A stretch of 64,000 nt of DNA, from contig DATKRS010000029.1 in assembly GCA_035532035.1 (NCBI GenBank), positions 124,001 through 188,000 on the forward strand, written 5' to 3'. Each line of letters opens with the position of its first letter. The stretch's first letter is position 1. Source of the stretch: Candidatus Dormiibacterota bacterium (lineage in GTDB: Bacteria > Vulcanimicrobiota > Vulcanimicrobiia > Vulcanimicrobiales > Vulcanimicrobiaceae). Made by a program: the position numbers and the translations under genes. The notes below the pieces were generated by a model. It had not been told where the DNA came from, ran no database searches, and saw nothing but the letters and a program-made list of their open reading frames with translations. Below, piece after piece: positions 63,851 through 64,000 of the stretch.

Positions 63851-64000
63851 TCGAGTTCTTACGCCGGTTCTTCAGCGCCGCACCGCCGAGCGCGTCGGCG
63901 GCGAAAGAGCGCCTGCGGTTCGTGCTCATGACCGATCATCTCGCACTGAGCCCCGAGATCGTCGAGGCGATGAAGCGCGATCTGGTCGACGTCATCTCGC
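63847..64000 (+). CDS. minE: Cell division topological specificity factor MinE, 3' truncated
   Basis: The frame starts at ATG 63847 (ATGA overlap with minD) and runs off the window after 51 codons. It reads MIEFLRRFFS, an amphipathic membrane-targeting start, then AKERLRFVLMTDHLALSPE and a helix, the anti-MinCD domain pattern of MinE. It stimulates the MinD ATPase. Confidence 0.9.
   Translation, partial: MIEFLRRFFSAAPPSASAAKERLRFVLMTDHLALSPEIVEAMKRDLVDVIS

Overview
The window looks like the replication-origin region of a GC-rich bacterial chromosome from a diderm, LPS-making lineage. Genes left of about 17.45 kb lie almost all on the minus strand and most genes right of 17.86 kb lie on the plus strand, so transcription diverges from the rpmH-dnaA interval. 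The left arm has the classical origin order rpmH-rnpA-yidD-yidC-jag-(one membrane protein)-mnmE, then mnmG-rsmG, a parS site, and parA-parB. The right arm reads dnaA-dnaN-recF-dciA-gyrB. The combination of a full Lpx/Lpt set with families I associate with cyanobacteria-like lineages (a DUF3084 protein, a second LpxB-like protein) and minCDE near the origin is most consistent with Eremiobacterota/Vulcanimicrobiota (former WPS-2) or a related diderm terrabacterial phylum. That placement is inference from gene content only.

Region by region: 1-7 kb holds a truncated surface-repeat gene, an aminotransferase, and the parA-parB-thiE-thiD-trpS operon with cca upstream. 7-13.3 kb has a DHA2-type exporter behind a palindromic operator, parS, rsmG, mnmG, a peptide-binding lipoprotein and an HdeD-like protein. 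13.3-17.45 kb is the mnmE-to-rpmH block. 17.45-19.44 kb carries dnaA and two DnaA-box-containing intergenic stretches; the dnaA-dnaN gap also has a run of CTA triplets that resembles a DnaA-trio unwinding element.

24.5-45.9 kb is one long outer-membrane biogenesis supercluster: tamB, bamA, three OmpH/Skp-family genes (four domains), lpxD, lpxC, fabZ, lpxA, lpxB, a metallophosphoesterase, an LpxB-like gene, an O-antigen-ligase-like gene, lptC, lptB, one lptF/G, a DUF3084 gene and a RuvC/YqgF-like gene. Most neighbours overlap by 4 nt or are spaced by only a few nt, which suggests co-transcription and translational coupling.

45.9-57 kb is mixed: an outer-membrane-barrel candidate, a helical repeat protein, a glycosyltransferase, a secreted Ig-like/BON-like protein, recQ, the dnaX-ybaB-recR operon, a pilin-like protein, a small membrane protein with its own winged-helix regulator, and a MOSC protein. 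57-64 kb has two membrane proteins, a BepA-like M48 protease and, divergent from it, minC-minD-minD-minE with two tandem MinD paralogues; minE runs off the end.

No rRNA or tRNA gene, insertion sequence, prophage or CRISPR array was recognised. The only stretch longer than 300 bases without a gene is 17455-17862. The most unusual points are the tandem minD pair with a probable CTG start, the array of OmpH domains including one greatly elongated lipoprotein, a metallophosphoesterase sitting where an LpxH/LpxI/LpxG function is missing, and the candidate basal unwinding element between dnaA and dnaN.
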